Source of the DNA: Halarcobacter bivalviorum
GTDB taxonomy: Bacteria > Campylobacterota > Campylobacteria > Campylobacterales > Arcobacteraceae
DNA: 64,000 nt
NCBI RefSeq assembly: GCF_003346815.1
Contig: NZ_CP031217.1
Span: forward strand, 2,170,001 to 2,234,000
Direction: 5' to 3'
A program made the translations under genes and the position numbers. Below are positions 25,979 to 34,774 of this stretch, in pieces (the stretch's first letter is position 1; the number at the start of each line of letters is the position of its first letter). The notes under the pieces are model-generated. The model did no database searches, had not been told where the DNA came from, and saw only the letters and a list, made by a program, of their open reading frames with translations.

Positions 25979-26568
25979 GATTTTTTTCTTTTATAATACC
26001 AATATCCCATAGCTACAAGCCCTATAAGAATTGCAATTATGATATATCTTAGATACTCTTTTATTAAAGCTTCATTTCCACCAATAAAATATCCTAACAT
26101 TGTTAGAATAACTACCCAAATTCCTGCACCTAAAGTTGTATAAATAGAAAAAGTAATTAAATTCATTTTTGCTAAACCAGCAGGAAAAGAGATATATTGT
26201 CTTACAGCAGGAATAAGTCTTCCTGAAAAAGTAGAGATATGTCCATGCTCTTTAAAGAAACCTTCTACTTTTGCAATTGTATCTTCACTAATAAAAAAAT
26301 ATTTTCCATATTTTATTAAAAAGGCTCTTCCATATTTAATAGCTAAAAAGTAGTTAAAAAGTGCTCCCGCTAGACTTCCTGCAATACCTGCAAAAATAGC
26401 CATAAACATATTCATCTCACCTTTATAAACTAAATATCCTGCTGGAATCATAACTACTTCACTTGGAAAAGGGAAAAAAGAGCTTTCTAAAAACATCATT
26501 AAAAATATTCCAATATATCCTAAAGCACCAACAGTATCAACAATATAATTTATAATAGGTTCTAACAA
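25966..26568 (-). CDS. DedA-family membrane protein
   Basis: Integral membrane protein of 200 residues. It contains the DedA signatures [19 protein letters not shown] near the N terminus and [18 protein letters not shown] in the middle, which in known members include membrane-embedded acidic and arginine residues. DedA proteins are implicated in lipid flipping and envelope homeostasis. The start is TTG at 26568, with an AGAGAG Shine-Dalgarno-like run 5-6 bases upstream; no nearby ATG keeps the N terminus. Its end overlaps the dehydrogenase gene. Confidence 0.9.
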   Translation of the reverse strand: MLEPIINYIVDTVGALGYIGIFLMMFLESSFFPFPSEVVMIPAGYLVYKGEMNMFMAIFAGIAGSLAGALFNYFLAIKYGRAFLIKYGKYFFISEDTIAKVEGFFKEHGHISTFSGRLIPAVRQYISFPAGLAKMNLITFSIYTTLGAGIWVVILTMLGYFIGGNEALIKEYLRYIIIAILIGLVAMGYWYYKRKKSCVR

Positions 26569-26693
26569 AACTACTCTCTTTTTAAAATTTTTAAAATATT
26601 AGCAAAAATTTTGTTAATGATGGATTTATACTTTTAAAGATTATTAAAAGAAAATAGTAGATAAGCTTATTTTATTAAATGAAAGGAATTTTT

Positions 26694-27059
26694 ATGGGAG
26701 GAATATCAAACGCAACAGCAGAAAGTTTGTTAAATTTTTTTTTACTTATTTTAGTAATCATAGTTTTAACTATTTGCATATTTATACTTATTTTAAAAGA
26801 ACGAAAACTTATAAAAATAAACCCTTTTTGGCTTTGGTCACAACTAATTCCTTTTTGGTCTTTTATTGCTATACCTATAACACTTATAAAAATAAACAAA
26901 CAACTAAAAAAAATAGAGAATTTCTATAAAGCAACTTATAGTTGGATATGGTTTTTTACTTCTATTTTAAGTATATTTTTTGCTCCTATATTGATTTTAA
27001 ATCTTATTAGTTTTATTCTATTTTACAAACAGTTACAAAAAGTAGGAAAAACTTTATAA
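26694..27059 (+). CDS. Small unknown membrane protein
   Basis: Protein of 121 residues with hydrophobic segments at about residues 13-35, 45-63 and 85-115, separated by Lys-rich loops. It resembles uncharacterised small membrane proteins with an NPFWLWSQLIPFW motif. ATG 26694 is preferred because AAAGGA lies 6 bases upstream; ATG 26679 lies before that site. It is a single gene between two transcripts. The function is unknown. Confidence 0.7.
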   Translation: MGGISNATAESLLNFFLLILVIIVLTICIFILILKERKLIKINPFWLWSQLIPFWSFIAIPITLIKINKQLKKIENFYKATYSWIWFFTSILSIFFAPILILNLISFILFYKQLQKVGKTL

Positions 27060-27121
27060 AAAATGAATAAAATTAATAGTTTCTAAATAGCAAATTTATG
27101 AACATATAACCCTTTATATTT

Positions 27122-27127
27122 TATAAT
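27122..27127 (+). promoter_or_regulatory. -10 box for the ABC-F gene
   Basis: TATTTTATAATTGC contains TATAAT, 42 bases before the ABC-F start. Confidence 0.5.
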
Positions 27128-27169
27128 TGCGCACTTAAAAAATGAAAAATCTCATATAAAAAGAAAATC

Positions 27170-28906
27170 ATGATAGAACTAATAAATATATCAAAAAGCT
27201 ATCCAACAAATGAACTTTATAGTGAACTTAATCTTAGATTGAATTCAGGAGACAAAGTTGGATTAGTAGGAAGAAACGGTACAGGAAAGTCAACTCTATT
27301 TAAACTTATTTTAGGTGAAGAACCAGCAGATAGTGGAGATATAAACTTTCCAAAAGGTTATAAAATTGGTGCTTTAAAACAGTACTTTAATTTTAGTGAA
27401 AAAACACTACTTGATGAAACAGCATTAGCCTTAAGTGAAGAAGATAAATATAATATTTATAAAGCTGAAAAAATACTATTTGGACTTGGATTTACACAAG
27501 AAGATTTAGAAAAAGACCCAAAATCTTTTTCAGGAGGTTATCAAATTAGAATTAACCTTGCAAAACTTCTTTTAACAGAACCAAATATGCTTTTACTAGA
27601 TGAGCCAACAAACTACTTAGATATCTTATCAATTAGATGGCTAAAAGCCTTTTTAAAATCTTTTAAAGGAGAAGTAATCCTTATTACTCACGATAGAGAT
27701 TTTATGGATAGTGTTTGTACTCATACTTTAGGAATTATTAGAAAATCAGCATTTATGATTCAAGGTGGAACTAGAAAATTCTATGAACAACTTGCAAGTA
27801 ATGAAGAACATTATGAAAAACAAAAAGTTGCTCAAGAGAAAAAAATTAAAGATCTAGAAGAGTTTATTGCAAAAAATAAAGCAAGAGCTGCAACAGCAAC
27901 ACTAGCTCAATCAAAAGTTAAGATCCTAGAGAAAATGGACATAATGGATGATTTAGAATATGATTCAAACTTAAAATTTGATTTTAACTATAAAGATACT
28001 GCTGCTAAGTTTTTACTTGAAGTTAAAGACTTAAGCTTTGGTTATACTCCTGAAAATATTTTATTTAAAGATATAACTTTTGCATTAAGTAGAGGAGAAA
28101 CTTTAGGAATCATAGGAAAAAATGGTAAGGGTAAATCTACACTTTTAAATGTAATAGCAGGAGAATTAAAACAATTATCTGGAAGTGTTGATTATCATCC
28201 AAGTTGTGTTTTTGGACACTTTGGACAAACAAATATCTCTCACTTAAATAAAAATAATACTATTATGGATGAGATATATAGTGTGAATAATAAACTTGCT
28301 GAGCCTGTAATTAGAAGTATTTGTGGGCTAATGATGTTTAGTAAAGATAATGCAAAGAAAAAAATCTCTCTTCTTTCAGGGGGAGAAAAATCTAGAGTAA
28401 TGCTTGGAAAAATCATTGCACAAGATGTAAACTTACTTTTCCTAGATGAGCCAACAAACCACTTAGATATTGACTCAATTGAAGCTTTAACAAATGCAAT
28501 AAAAGCTTTTGAGGGCTCTTGTATTATAGTAACTCACTCAGAAGAACTATTAAGAGCTGTTTGTGATAGATTAATTGTATTTACAAATGATAAAGCAGAC
28601 TATTTTAATGGAACTTATGATGAGTTCTTAGAAAAAATTGGTTGGGATGATGATGCAACAACGGAGAAAAAACCAGTTGCAAAACCAAAAGTAAATAAAA
28701 AAGAGAGCAAAAGATTAAGAGCTGCAATAGTTGCTCAAAAAAGTAAAGAAACAGCTCCAATAAAAAAAGAGATAGTAGAACTTGAAGCTTTAATTCCAAC
28801 ATTAAAAGCAACAGAAAAATCTCAAAAAGAATCACAACTACTTGAACTACAACTTAAACTAGAAAAAATGAATGCAGAGTTTGAAAAAAGGATGAAGGAA
28901 GTATAG
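27170..28906 (+). CDS. ABC-F family ATPase
   Basis: Soluble protein of 578 residues with two ABC ATPase domains and no membrane helices. Walker A motifs are GRNGTGKST and GKNGKGKST; the signatures are SGGYQIR and SGGEKSR; each Walker B is followed by DEPTN, as in ABC-F proteins. A charged linker with KARAATATLAQSK lies between the domains and a C-terminal coiled coil spans about residues 505-575, as in Uup/YheS-type members. ABC-F proteins act at the ribosome, resolving stalled translation or protecting from antibiotics. It converges on the radical SAM gene with 2 bases between stops. Confidence 0.9.
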   Translation: MIELINISKSYPTNELYSELNLRLNSGDKVGLVGRNGTGKSTLFKLILGEEPADSGDINFPKGYKIGALKQYFNFSEKTLLDETALALSEEDKYNIYKAEKILFGLGFTQEDLEKDPKSFSGGYQIRINLAKLLLTEPNMLLLDEPTNYLDILSIRWLKAFLKSFKGEVILITHDRDFMDSVCTHTLGIIRKSAFMIQGGTRKFYEQLASNEEHYEKQKVAQEKKIKDLEEFIAKNKARAATATLAQSKVKILEKMDIMDDLEYDSNLKFDFNYKDTAAKFLLEVKDLSFGYTPENILFKDITFALSRGETLGIIGKNGKGKSTLLNVIAGELKQLSGSVDYHPSCVFGHFGQTNISHLNKNNTIMDEIYSVNNKLAEPVIRSICGLMMFSKDNAKKKISLLSGGEKSRVMLGKIIAQDVNLLFLDEPTNHLDIDSIEALTNAIKAFEGSCIIVTHSEELLRAVCDRLIVFTNDKADYFNGTYDEFLEKIGWDDDATTEKKPVAKPKVNKKESKRLRAAIVAQKSKETAPIKKEIVELEALIPTLKATEKSQKESQLLELQLKLEKMNAEFEKRMKEV

Positions 28907-28908
28907 TT

Positions 28909-30153
28909 TTATAACTTCCTTATCTTATTCATATAAGACATCTTCATAAACTCTTCCATTTGATTATTGGAGATGTATTCATAACCAAAAACATCTTTCC
29001 ATAAAGAGACATCTTCCATACAAAGATAAAAATATACTTCACTATGCCAAGGTTTAAAAGTATCATAAGCTGACTTGAACATCTCTCTTTTTATCTCTAA
29101 AGGATAAGACTGCTTTCCATTTGCATCTTCAAAAGGCATTTGAAGTATTTTTGATTTAAAATTTCTACTTCTTATTTTTTGAATAACTGGTTTTATAAAA
29201 GTAAGTGTTCCAAAAGATACCAAAGCTACTTTTTTTGGATCAAAAGTAGCTATTAAAGTTTTATATACCTCTTCATACTCTTCTAAATAATTTTCATAAT
29301 GAACTATTGGATGAAAGTGAAAACCTACAAGTACACCCTTATCACTCACTTTTTTTGCAGCTTCAATTCTTTTTTCTAAACTTGCTGCTAAGTGTTCTTC
29401 ATTTTCAATAATTGTTGGCGTATTTAAAGACCAAGTACAAATTATATTTTTAGGAACTTCATTTTCTAAAAAGTATTTAATATTATTAGATTTTGTTTTG
29501 AATTCAAGTATCACATTTTGATTTTTTCTAGCAAAGTCAAAAAGAGCATCTAAAATTCCCTCTTTATTTCCCCACATCAAAGAATCAGAACTCTGCCCTG
29601 TTCCAATATGATAAATAAAATTTGAGTCAAGTTCTAAATTCTCTAAATTCTTTTTGAAATTAACATCAAAACCTATTTTATCTTGATTATAAAAAGATTG
29701 TATAGAACAGTAAGAGCAATCAAAACCACATGATTGGACTGCATCAAGAGTTAGAAGATTACAACACCTTGTATTAGGACTTGCAACGGGACATGAACCT
29801 AAAGCTGTTTTTTCTCCTTCAAAAGTTGTAAAAGTGAACTTTCTTACATCATCTTTATATAACTCTTTAGTAAACTTACTATATGAGTTAGGTCTATTTT
29901 TATACTCATTCCACTTGTTTCTAATATCATTAAAACACTCTTTTCTATTTGCATATTCATCTTTAAAAAGCTTTTCAAGTTCATCTTCATGCCACATCTT
30001 AAAGTCAATTGCAAAATCAATAAGTTGTTTTAACTCTTGATATGAGAACTCATACTCAAAAGCAACTTTTTTTATAAAGTTTTGATTTCTTTCATCTAGG
30101 TTTTTAAAATTTGTTTTTTCTATATTTGATTTAAATTTCTCTTCATAAGTCAT
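28909..30153 (-). CDS. SPL-family radical SAM protein
   Basis: Iron-sulfur enzyme of 414 residues with the radical SAM cluster motif C142-x3-C146-x2-C149 in CGFDCSYC. Overall layout and motifs resemble spore photoproduct lyase-like proteins (COG1533), but this lineage does not form spores. Additional cysteines C121, C130 and C131 precede the cluster and may bind a second metal site. The start overlaps the stop of the nucleosidase-like gene by 4 bases, so the two are translationally coupled. The reaction is unknown; photoproduct repair is only one possibility. Confidence 0.8.
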   Translation of the reverse strand: MTYEEKFKSNIEKTNFKNLDERNQNFIKKVAFEYEFSYQELKQLIDFAIDFKMWHEDELEKLFKDEYANRKECFNDIRNKWNEYKNRPNSYSKFTKELYKDDVRKFTFTTFEGEKTALGSCPVASPNTRCCNLLTLDAVQSCGFDCSYCSIQSFYNQDKIGFDVNFKKNLENLELDSNFIYHIGTGQSSDSLMWGNKEGILDALFDFARKNQNVILEFKTKSNNIKYFLENEVPKNIICTWSLNTPTIIENEEHLAASLEKRIEAAKKVSDKGVLVGFHFHPIVHYENYLEEYEEVYKTLIATFDPKKVALVSFGTLTFIKPVIQKIRSRNFKSKILQMPFEDANGKQSYPLEIKREMFKSAYDTFKPWHSEVYFYLCMEDVSLWKDVFGYEYISNNQMEEFMKMSYMNKIRKL

Positions 30154-30686
30154 AAATATATCTTTATTTTAGGATATACATTTTGTATAAGTGATATTAT
30201 AAAAGATTTCTTAGGAATTTCAATATCCAAGTGGTCTGAAACTACTTTAAAAATAAAGCAGTTATCACAATATTTTTTTGAAATTTCTAAAAAATATTTA
30301 GCTTCCATATCTACAAGTAAAGTCTCTAAATCTTCATCGCTTTCTAAAGGTGTATCAACCGTTGTAATAGAAGCAAAATTAATCTCTTTTAAGAGTTTAT
30401 TTGTACAAAAAAATGTTCCAATTTTTATAGAGCTATCACTACAACCAGCTATACCAATATTTATAGCCTTTGTTATATTATAGTTCTTATATACAAATTC
30501 TAAAGCTTCAATAGTTTTTTCTTTTCCTATTCCAGATACTAATAGGAGTATTTTCTCATCTTTATCTTCATATATTTTTGTACCAATTGGTAAGTTTTGA
30601 ATAGTGTTGTTTTGTGTTAGTTTTAAAAAGTTAATAAAAGTTTGTGCTTCTGAGAGTAAGGCACAGTGAATTAAAGTTTTACTCAT
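30150..30686 (-). CDS. Short MTA/SAH-nucleosidase-like protein
   Basis: Protein of 178 residues of the nucleoside phosphorylase superfamily. E13 (in LLSEA), the M127-E128 pair (in DMEAKYF) and D151 (in VVSDH) correspond to the catalytic and ribose-binding residues of MTA/SAH nucleosidase, so it is probably active, though it is about 50 residues shorter than MTAN. A futalosine hydrolase is an alternative. It has no clear Shine-Dalgarno sequence and starts 30 bases past a terminator hairpin. Coupling to the radical SAM gene suggests it clears 5'-deoxyadenosine or hydrolyses a nucleoside linked to that reaction; this is inference. Confidence 0.7.
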   Translation of the reverse strand: MSKTLIHCALLSEAQTFINFLKLTQNNTIQNLPIGTKIYEDKDEKILLLVSGIGKEKTIEALEFVYKNYNITKAINIGIAGCSDSSIKIGTFFCTNKLLKEINFASITTVDTPLESDEDLETLLVDMEAKYFLEISKKYCDNCFIFKVVSDHLDIEIPKKSFIISLIQNVYPKIKIYL

Positions 30687-30690
30687 ATAA

Positions 30691-30716
30691 GTAAAACTAA
30701 GGCAAAAGCCTTAGTT
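30691..30716 (-). terminator. Terminator of trmD-rplS
   Basis: AACTAAGGC / GCCTTAGTT stem of 9 bp with a 4-base loop, followed on the minus strand by TTTTAC. It lies after rplS and before the nucleosidase-like gene. Confidence 0.75.
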
Positions 30717-30719
30717 AAA

Positions 30720-31076
30720 TTACTTTTTAAGCTCTTTAATTCTTGCAGCTTTACCTTTTAGTCCTCTTAGGTAGTGAAGTTTAGCTCTTCTTACTCTACC
30801 TCTTCTGATTACCTCAAAAGATTTTAAAGACTCAGAGTATAGAGGGAAAATTCTCTCAACACCAACAGAGTTAGCTCCAAGTTTTCTTACTGTAAATGTT
30901 GCATCAACACCGTTTCCATGTCTAGCAATTACTACACCTTCGAAAGTTTGAACTCTTTTTTTCTCACCTTCTTTAATCTCTACACCAAGTCTTACTGTAT
31001 CTCCAGCTCTAAACTGAGGAATTTCTTTTTCAACAATTTGTGCTGCTTCAAAGCTTGCAATGTATCTATTTTTCAT
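30720..31076 (-). CDS. rplS: 50S ribosomal protein L19
   Basis: Ribosomal protein of 118 residues, the full family length. Recognisable segments are [47 protein letters not shown] and the basic C terminus [26 protein letters not shown] lies 7 bases before the start. It follows trmD across a GC-rich structured spacer. The usual partners rpsP and rimM are not adjacent. Confidence 0.98.
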   Translation of the reverse strand: MKNRYIASFEAAQIVEKEIPQFRAGDTVRLGVEIKEGEKKRVQTFEGVVIARHGNGVDATFTVRKLGANSVGVERIFPLYSESLKSFEVIRRGRVRRAKLHYLRGLKGKAARIKELKK

Positions 31077-31092
31077 GTGTTCCCTTTGGTGA

Positions 31093-31129
31093 AAGTGCCC
31101 GCCTTTGCAAGACGCGGGGTATCACACTT
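31093..31129 (-). promoter_or_regulatory. GC-rich hairpin in the rplS leader
   Basis: In the 54-base trmD-rplS spacer, CCCGC pairs with GCGGG around an 11-base loop, and AAGTG/CACTT can extend the stem across a one-sided loop. The GC content is far above the surroundings, which suggests a conserved RNA element, possibly a ribosomal protein binding site. Confidence 0.45.
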
Positions 31130-31130
31130 A

Positions 31131-31820
31131 TTATTTTGTTTTTTTATTTGTTATTAAACTTGGTCTAAAATATTTTGTCTTGCATATAGCCAAGTTATAT
31201 TTTAAGGTGGCAATTTTACTATGGTTTCCCTTTAAGAATTCTTTAATGACGCTTAAATCTTGAAAATTTTCTGGTTTTGTAAAAGAAGGTGCTTCTAAAA
31301 GATTATTTTCATAACTCTCTTCTACTAAAGAATCTGAATTGCCAAGTACTCCTTCAACATTTCTTGCGATTGCGTCAGCCATAACTAAAGAAGGTAATTC
31401 TCCACCAGTTAAAATAAATTCTCCAATTGAAAATACTTCATTTGCATATTTTTCAATAACTCTTTCATCAATTCCTTCATATCTTCCAGATACAAAAACT
31501 ATATTTTTCTTTTGTGCCAATCTTTTTGCATCATTTTGTTTAAAAGGTTTTGCAGCAGCAAGGGGAAAGATAATATAAGCTTCAGGATTTTTTCTTTTAA
31601 TCTCATCTAAACAATCAAAAAGAGGTTGAGGCGTCATAAGCATTCCTGCGCCTCCACCTATCATTTGTTTATCTACTTTTTTATGTTTATTTTTCGTAAA
31701 ATCCCTAGGATTATAGAACTCGTAAGATATGAAATTTGAATCTATTGCCCTTTTTAATATTGAATCATAAAAATATGGTTCTATTAAATTAGAGAATAAA
31801 GTTACAAAAGTAAATTTCAA
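31131..31820 (-). CDS. trmD: tRNA (guanine37-N1)-methyltransferase
   Basis: SPOUT-class methyltransferase of 229 residues that makes m1G37 in tRNA and prevents frameshifting. Diagnostic motifs are [22 protein letters not shown] and the knot region [20 protein letters not shown]. The start is TTG at 31820, with AAGG 6 bases upstream. Here it is first in the operon: rimM and rpsP do not lie upstream, since the next gene is divergent. Confidence 0.97.
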   Translation of the reverse strand: MKFTFVTLFSNLIEPYFYDSILKRAIDSNFISYEFYNPRDFTKNKHKKVDKQMIGGGAGMLMTPQPLFDCLDEIKRKNPEAYIIFPLAAAKPFKQNDAKRLAQKKNIVFVSGRYEGIDERVIEKYANEVFSIGEFILTGGELPSLVMADAIARNVEGVLGNSDSLVEESYENNLLEAPSFTKPENFQDLSVIKEFLKGNHSKIATLKYNLAICKTKYFRPSLITNKKTK

Positions 31821-31878
31821 AATTGACCTTAATTATTTTTTGAAATATTAACCTAATTTCATTTAAATTACTTAGATT

Positions 31879-31884
31879 TATAAT
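31879..31884 (+). promoter_or_regulatory. -10 box upstream of the unknown GTG-start gene
   Basis: AGATTTATAATGTTT contains TATAAT on the plus strand, 63 bases before the GTG at 31948. It may drive the unknown gene and metE together. Confidence 0.5.
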
Positions 31885-31947
31885 GTTTATTACTTTTAAG
31901 TTTATATTAGCTATGTTTCTTTTTTAATTTTAAGAAAGGAGAAATAA

Positions 31948-32313
31948 GTGAAGTCGCCTAAAGGTTTTGGAAAAAACTATTTTACATTTGCTAGTATCTT
32001 AGCATACTCTGTTGAAGCAAAATTGCAAAACCTTGTAATAAAGGCAAAACATACATTACAGAAAAAATTATCTTCTGAAAATGATGAGTTTGATGAAAAT
32101 GACCCTCCACTAGAAGAGGTCACTTTATGTTTATCAATCAATTTTAATAAACCTTGTCACTGTGATTGTTTTTTTAAAAGAAAAACAAAATTAGCAGTTG
32201 CACTTTTCAAATTCATACCTCGTTGCCCTTTTTATTGCAAGTTTTTTGCATTTAGACGAACAGGGGTACATCCACCATTACATATTCTAAATATCACAAA
32301 TCATACTATTTAA
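31948..32313 (+). CDS. Unknown Cys/Lys-rich small protein
   Basis: Open frame of 121 codons with a GTG start preceded by AAAGGAG at 6 bases, an excellent ribosome binding site. The product is basic and has six cysteines in its second half, four of them as CHCDC and CPFYC, plus aromatic residues; there is no signal peptide. I do not recognise the family. The gene stands between divergent trmD and metE, and a -10 box lies upstream. A metal-binding role is suggested by the cysteines only. I cannot exclude that the region is a structured RNA with an accidental frame. Confidence 0.5.
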   Translation: MKSPKGFGKNYFTFASILAYSVEAKLQNLVIKAKHTLQKKLSSENDEFDENDPPLEEVTLCLSINFNKPCHCDCFFKRKTKLAVALFKFIPRCPFYCKFFAFRRTGVHPPLHILNITNHTI

Positions 32314-32325
32314 ATTTTACGCACG

Positions 32326-32391
32326 AAGATAATTATTTATCTTTATTTGTTTCTGCAAATGCAGAATGATATTTAGACACCATAACTGGTG
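32326..32391 (+). promoter_or_regulatory. Three-hairpin leader of metE
   Basis: Three short hairpins stand in tandem: AAGATAA-TTAT-TTATCTT (32326-32343), TTCTGC-AAAT-GCAGAA (32351-32366) and CACCA-TAAC-TGGTG (32378-32391). The first is followed by TATTTGTTT and might terminate. The arrangement suggests RNA-level control of metE; I could not match it to a SAM or cobalamin riboswitch. Confidence 0.45.
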
Positions 32392-32415
32392 CATGACTAT
32401 TGAGGATAAAAAACG

Positions 32416-34692
32416 ATGTCAAAATCATATGTAATAGGTTTTCCAAGAATTGGAGAACAAAGAGAATTAAAAAAAGTATTAGAAAACTATTGGTCAAAAA
32501 ATTGTTCATTTGAAGAAGTAGAAAAAGAGGCAAAAGCTTTAAGAAAAAGACATTGGAAATATCAAAAAGATGCAGGTATAAAATATATTTCATCAAATGA
32601 CTTTTCATTTTATGACAATGTTTTAGATACTTGTATTTTATTAAATGCTATCCCAAAAAGATTTAAAAACTTAAAAGATGAAGAACTATACTTCTCAATG
32701 GCAAGAGGAAATAAAAATAGTGTTGCTATGGAGATGACAAAGTGGTTTAATACAAACTACCACTACATAGTTCCAGAAATTTCATTAGAAGATGACTATA
32801 AATTAAATGCCTCAAAAATTATAAATGAGTATAAAGAGGCAAAAGAGTTAGGAATAAAAACAAAAATCAATCTTATTGGACCAATTACCTTTCTAGGTCT
32901 TTCAAAAAGAGTTGATAGAAAAGATACCTATGAACTGCACTCTAAAATTCTTCCAATCTATGAAGAACTTCTAAAAGAGATATCAAAATTGGATGAAGAA
33001 CTTATAGTTCAAATTGATGAGCCTATCTTCGTAAAAGATAATGAAGAAAAAGTATTAAGCCTAATCAAACCAAGCTATGATAAATTAGCAAATGTAAGTA
33101 AAAATATCAAAATTGTTGTTGCAACATATTTTGAACACTCTAATGAAGCTACTAAAGTATTAGTAAATACTCCTATTTTTGGTTTAGCCCTAGACTTTTT
33201 ATATGGAAAAAAGAATTTAAATATCTTAGAACTTATTGCAAACAGTGATAAAAAACTAATCGCAGGGGTAGTTGATGGAAGAAATATTTGGAAAAATGAT
33301 ATTAAAAAAAGCCTTGCTCTTTTAGATGAGATTTCAAAAAAAGTAGAAAAAGAGAATATCTTAGTATCTTCTTCTTGTTCATTACTTCATACACCTTTTA
33401 CTTTAAGATATGAAGATAAACTAGACAAAGAGATAAAATCTTGGCTAAGTTACGCAGAAGAGAAACTTGATGAGATTCATCTACTTTCAAAACTATTTTT
33501 TCAAGGTAAATCTAGTCTAAATGAAATAGAAGCAAAAGATTTAGAAAAAAATATAGAAGCAAATAATAATAGAAAAACTTCACCTTTAATCCATGATGAA
33601 AAAGTAAAACAAAAAGTTGAAACCTTTACAAAATTTTCAAGAGAAAAAAGCTTTGAGCAAAGAATTAAAATACAAAAAGAGCTTTTAAAATATGAAGATT
33701 TAGCTACTACAACAATTGGTTCTTTCCCTCAAACAGCAGAGGTACGAAAAGCAAGAAGAGATTTTAAAAATAAAGAAATCTCAAAAGAAGAGTATGAGAA
33801 GCAGATGAAACAATATATTGATGAGTGTATTGCTTTTCAAGAAGAGTGTGAGCTTGAAGTACTTGTTCATGGTGAACCAGAGAGAAATGATATGGTTGAA
33901 TATTTTGGAGAACAATTAAATGGCTTTGCTTTCTCTCAAAATGCTTGGGTTCAATCATATGGAAGTAGATGCGTAAAACCACCATTTATTTATGGAGATA
34001 TAAGTAGACCAAAAGCTATGACAGTAGATTGGATTACTTATGCACAAAGCAAAACAAATAAAATTATGAAAGGGATGTTAACAGGTCCAGTTACAATTTT
34101 AAACTGGTCATTTGTTAGAGATGATAAAGCAAGAGATGAAGTTTCAAAACAAATTGCAGTAGCATTAAGTGATGAAATAGATGATTTACAAAAGAGTGGA
34201 ATCAAAATAATACAAGTTGATGAAGCTGCTTTTAAAGAGGGTTACCCTTTAAGAGAGGAGAATATTAAAGCCTATGAATCTTGGGCAACAAGAGATTTTA
34301 AAATCTCAGTAAGTAGTGCTTATCCTGAAACTCAAATTCATACACATATGTGTTATAGTGAGTTTAATGACATTATAAAAACTATTGAAGCTATGGATGC
34401 AGATGTTATTTCTATTGAAACAGCAAGAAGTGGAAATGAGTTATTAAAAATATTTAAAGAGGTTGGTTATAAACAGGAAGTTGGACCAGGAGTTTATGAT
34501 ATTCATAGTCCTCGAATTCCAAGTGTAGAAGAGTTAAAAATACAAATAAAACTTCTACTTGAAGTTCTTCCAAAAGAGCAGTTATGGATAAATCCAGATT
34601 GTGGACTTAAAACAAGAAAATGGGAAGAGGTAATTCCTAGTTTAAAAAATATGGTTCAAGCAGTAAAAGAAATAAGAGAAGAAATTAGATAG
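32416..34692 (+). CDS. metE: Cobalamin-independent methionine synthase
   Basis: Transfers a methyl group from methyltetrahydrofolate-polyglutamate to homocysteine, 758 residues, full family length. The N terminus (YVIGFPRIGEQRELKK) and the C-terminal catalytic half (TTTIGSFPQT, HGEPERNDMVEYFGEQ, zinc ligands in THMCYS and NPDCGLKTR) are clear. AGGA lies 9 bases before the ATG. It is preceded by a hairpin-rich leader and followed by a strong hairpin. Cells with MetE do not depend on B12 for this step. Confidence 0.97.
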   Translation: MSKSYVIGFPRIGEQRELKKVLENYWSKNCSFEEVEKEAKALRKRHWKYQKDAGIKYISSNDFSFYDNVLDTCILLNAIPKRFKNLKDEELYFSMARGNKNSVAMEMTKWFNTNYHYIVPEISLEDDYKLNASKIINEYKEAKELGIKTKINLIGPITFLGLSKRVDRKDTYELHSKILPIYEELLKEISKLDEELIVQIDEPIFVKDNEEKVLSLIKPSYDKLANVSKNIKIVVATYFEHSNEATKVLVNTPIFGLALDFLYGKKNLNILELIANSDKKLIAGVVDGRNIWKNDIKKSLALLDEISKKVEKENILVSSSCSLLHTPFTLRYEDKLDKEIKSWLSYAEEKLDEIHLLSKLFFQGKSSLNEIEAKDLEKNIEANNNRKTSPLIHDEKVKQKVETFTKFSREKSFEQRIKIQKELLKYEDLATTTIGSFPQTAEVRKARRDFKNKEISKEEYEKQMKQYIDECIAFQEECELEVLVHGEPERNDMVEYFGEQLNGFAFSQNAWVQSYGSRCVKPPFIYGDISRPKAMTVDWITYAQSKTNKIMKGMLTGPVTILNWSFVRDDKARDEVSKQIAVALSDEIDDLQKSGIKIIQVDEAAFKEGYPLREENIKAYESWATRDFKISVSSAYPETQIHTHMCYSEFNDIIKTIEAMDADVISIETARSGNELLKIFKEVGYKQEVGPGVYDIHSPRIPSVEELKIQIKLLLEVLPKEQLWINPDCGLKTRKWEEVIPSLKNMVQAVKEIREEIR

Positions 34693-34714
34693 AGCTTTAG
34701 GCTCTATCTATTTA
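34686..34714 (+). terminator. Hairpin at the metE stop
   Basis: TAGATAGAGC / GCTCTATCTA, a perfect 10-bp stem with a 5-base loop, overlaps the stop codon and is followed by only TTT. Confidence 0.6.
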
Positions 34715-34751
34715 AAAAGAGTCTTTATTTATCAATCTAAAAACTCTTTTT
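34714..34751 (+). terminator. Second hairpin between metE and ilvA
   Basis: AAAAAGAGT / ACTCTTTTT, a 9-bp stem with a 20-base loop, ends in a T run. Together with the previous hairpin it probably separates metE and ilvA transcripts. Confidence 0.45.
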
Positions 34752-34774
34752 AGATAGTATTGCAAGGAAATTAA

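Noticed and set aside
31948-32400. Possible tmRNA, SRP RNA or RNase P RNA between trmD and metE
   Set aside because: None of the conserved cores (CCA-ending acceptor arm, GGAA/AGCA SRP loop, RNase P CR motifs) could be found.
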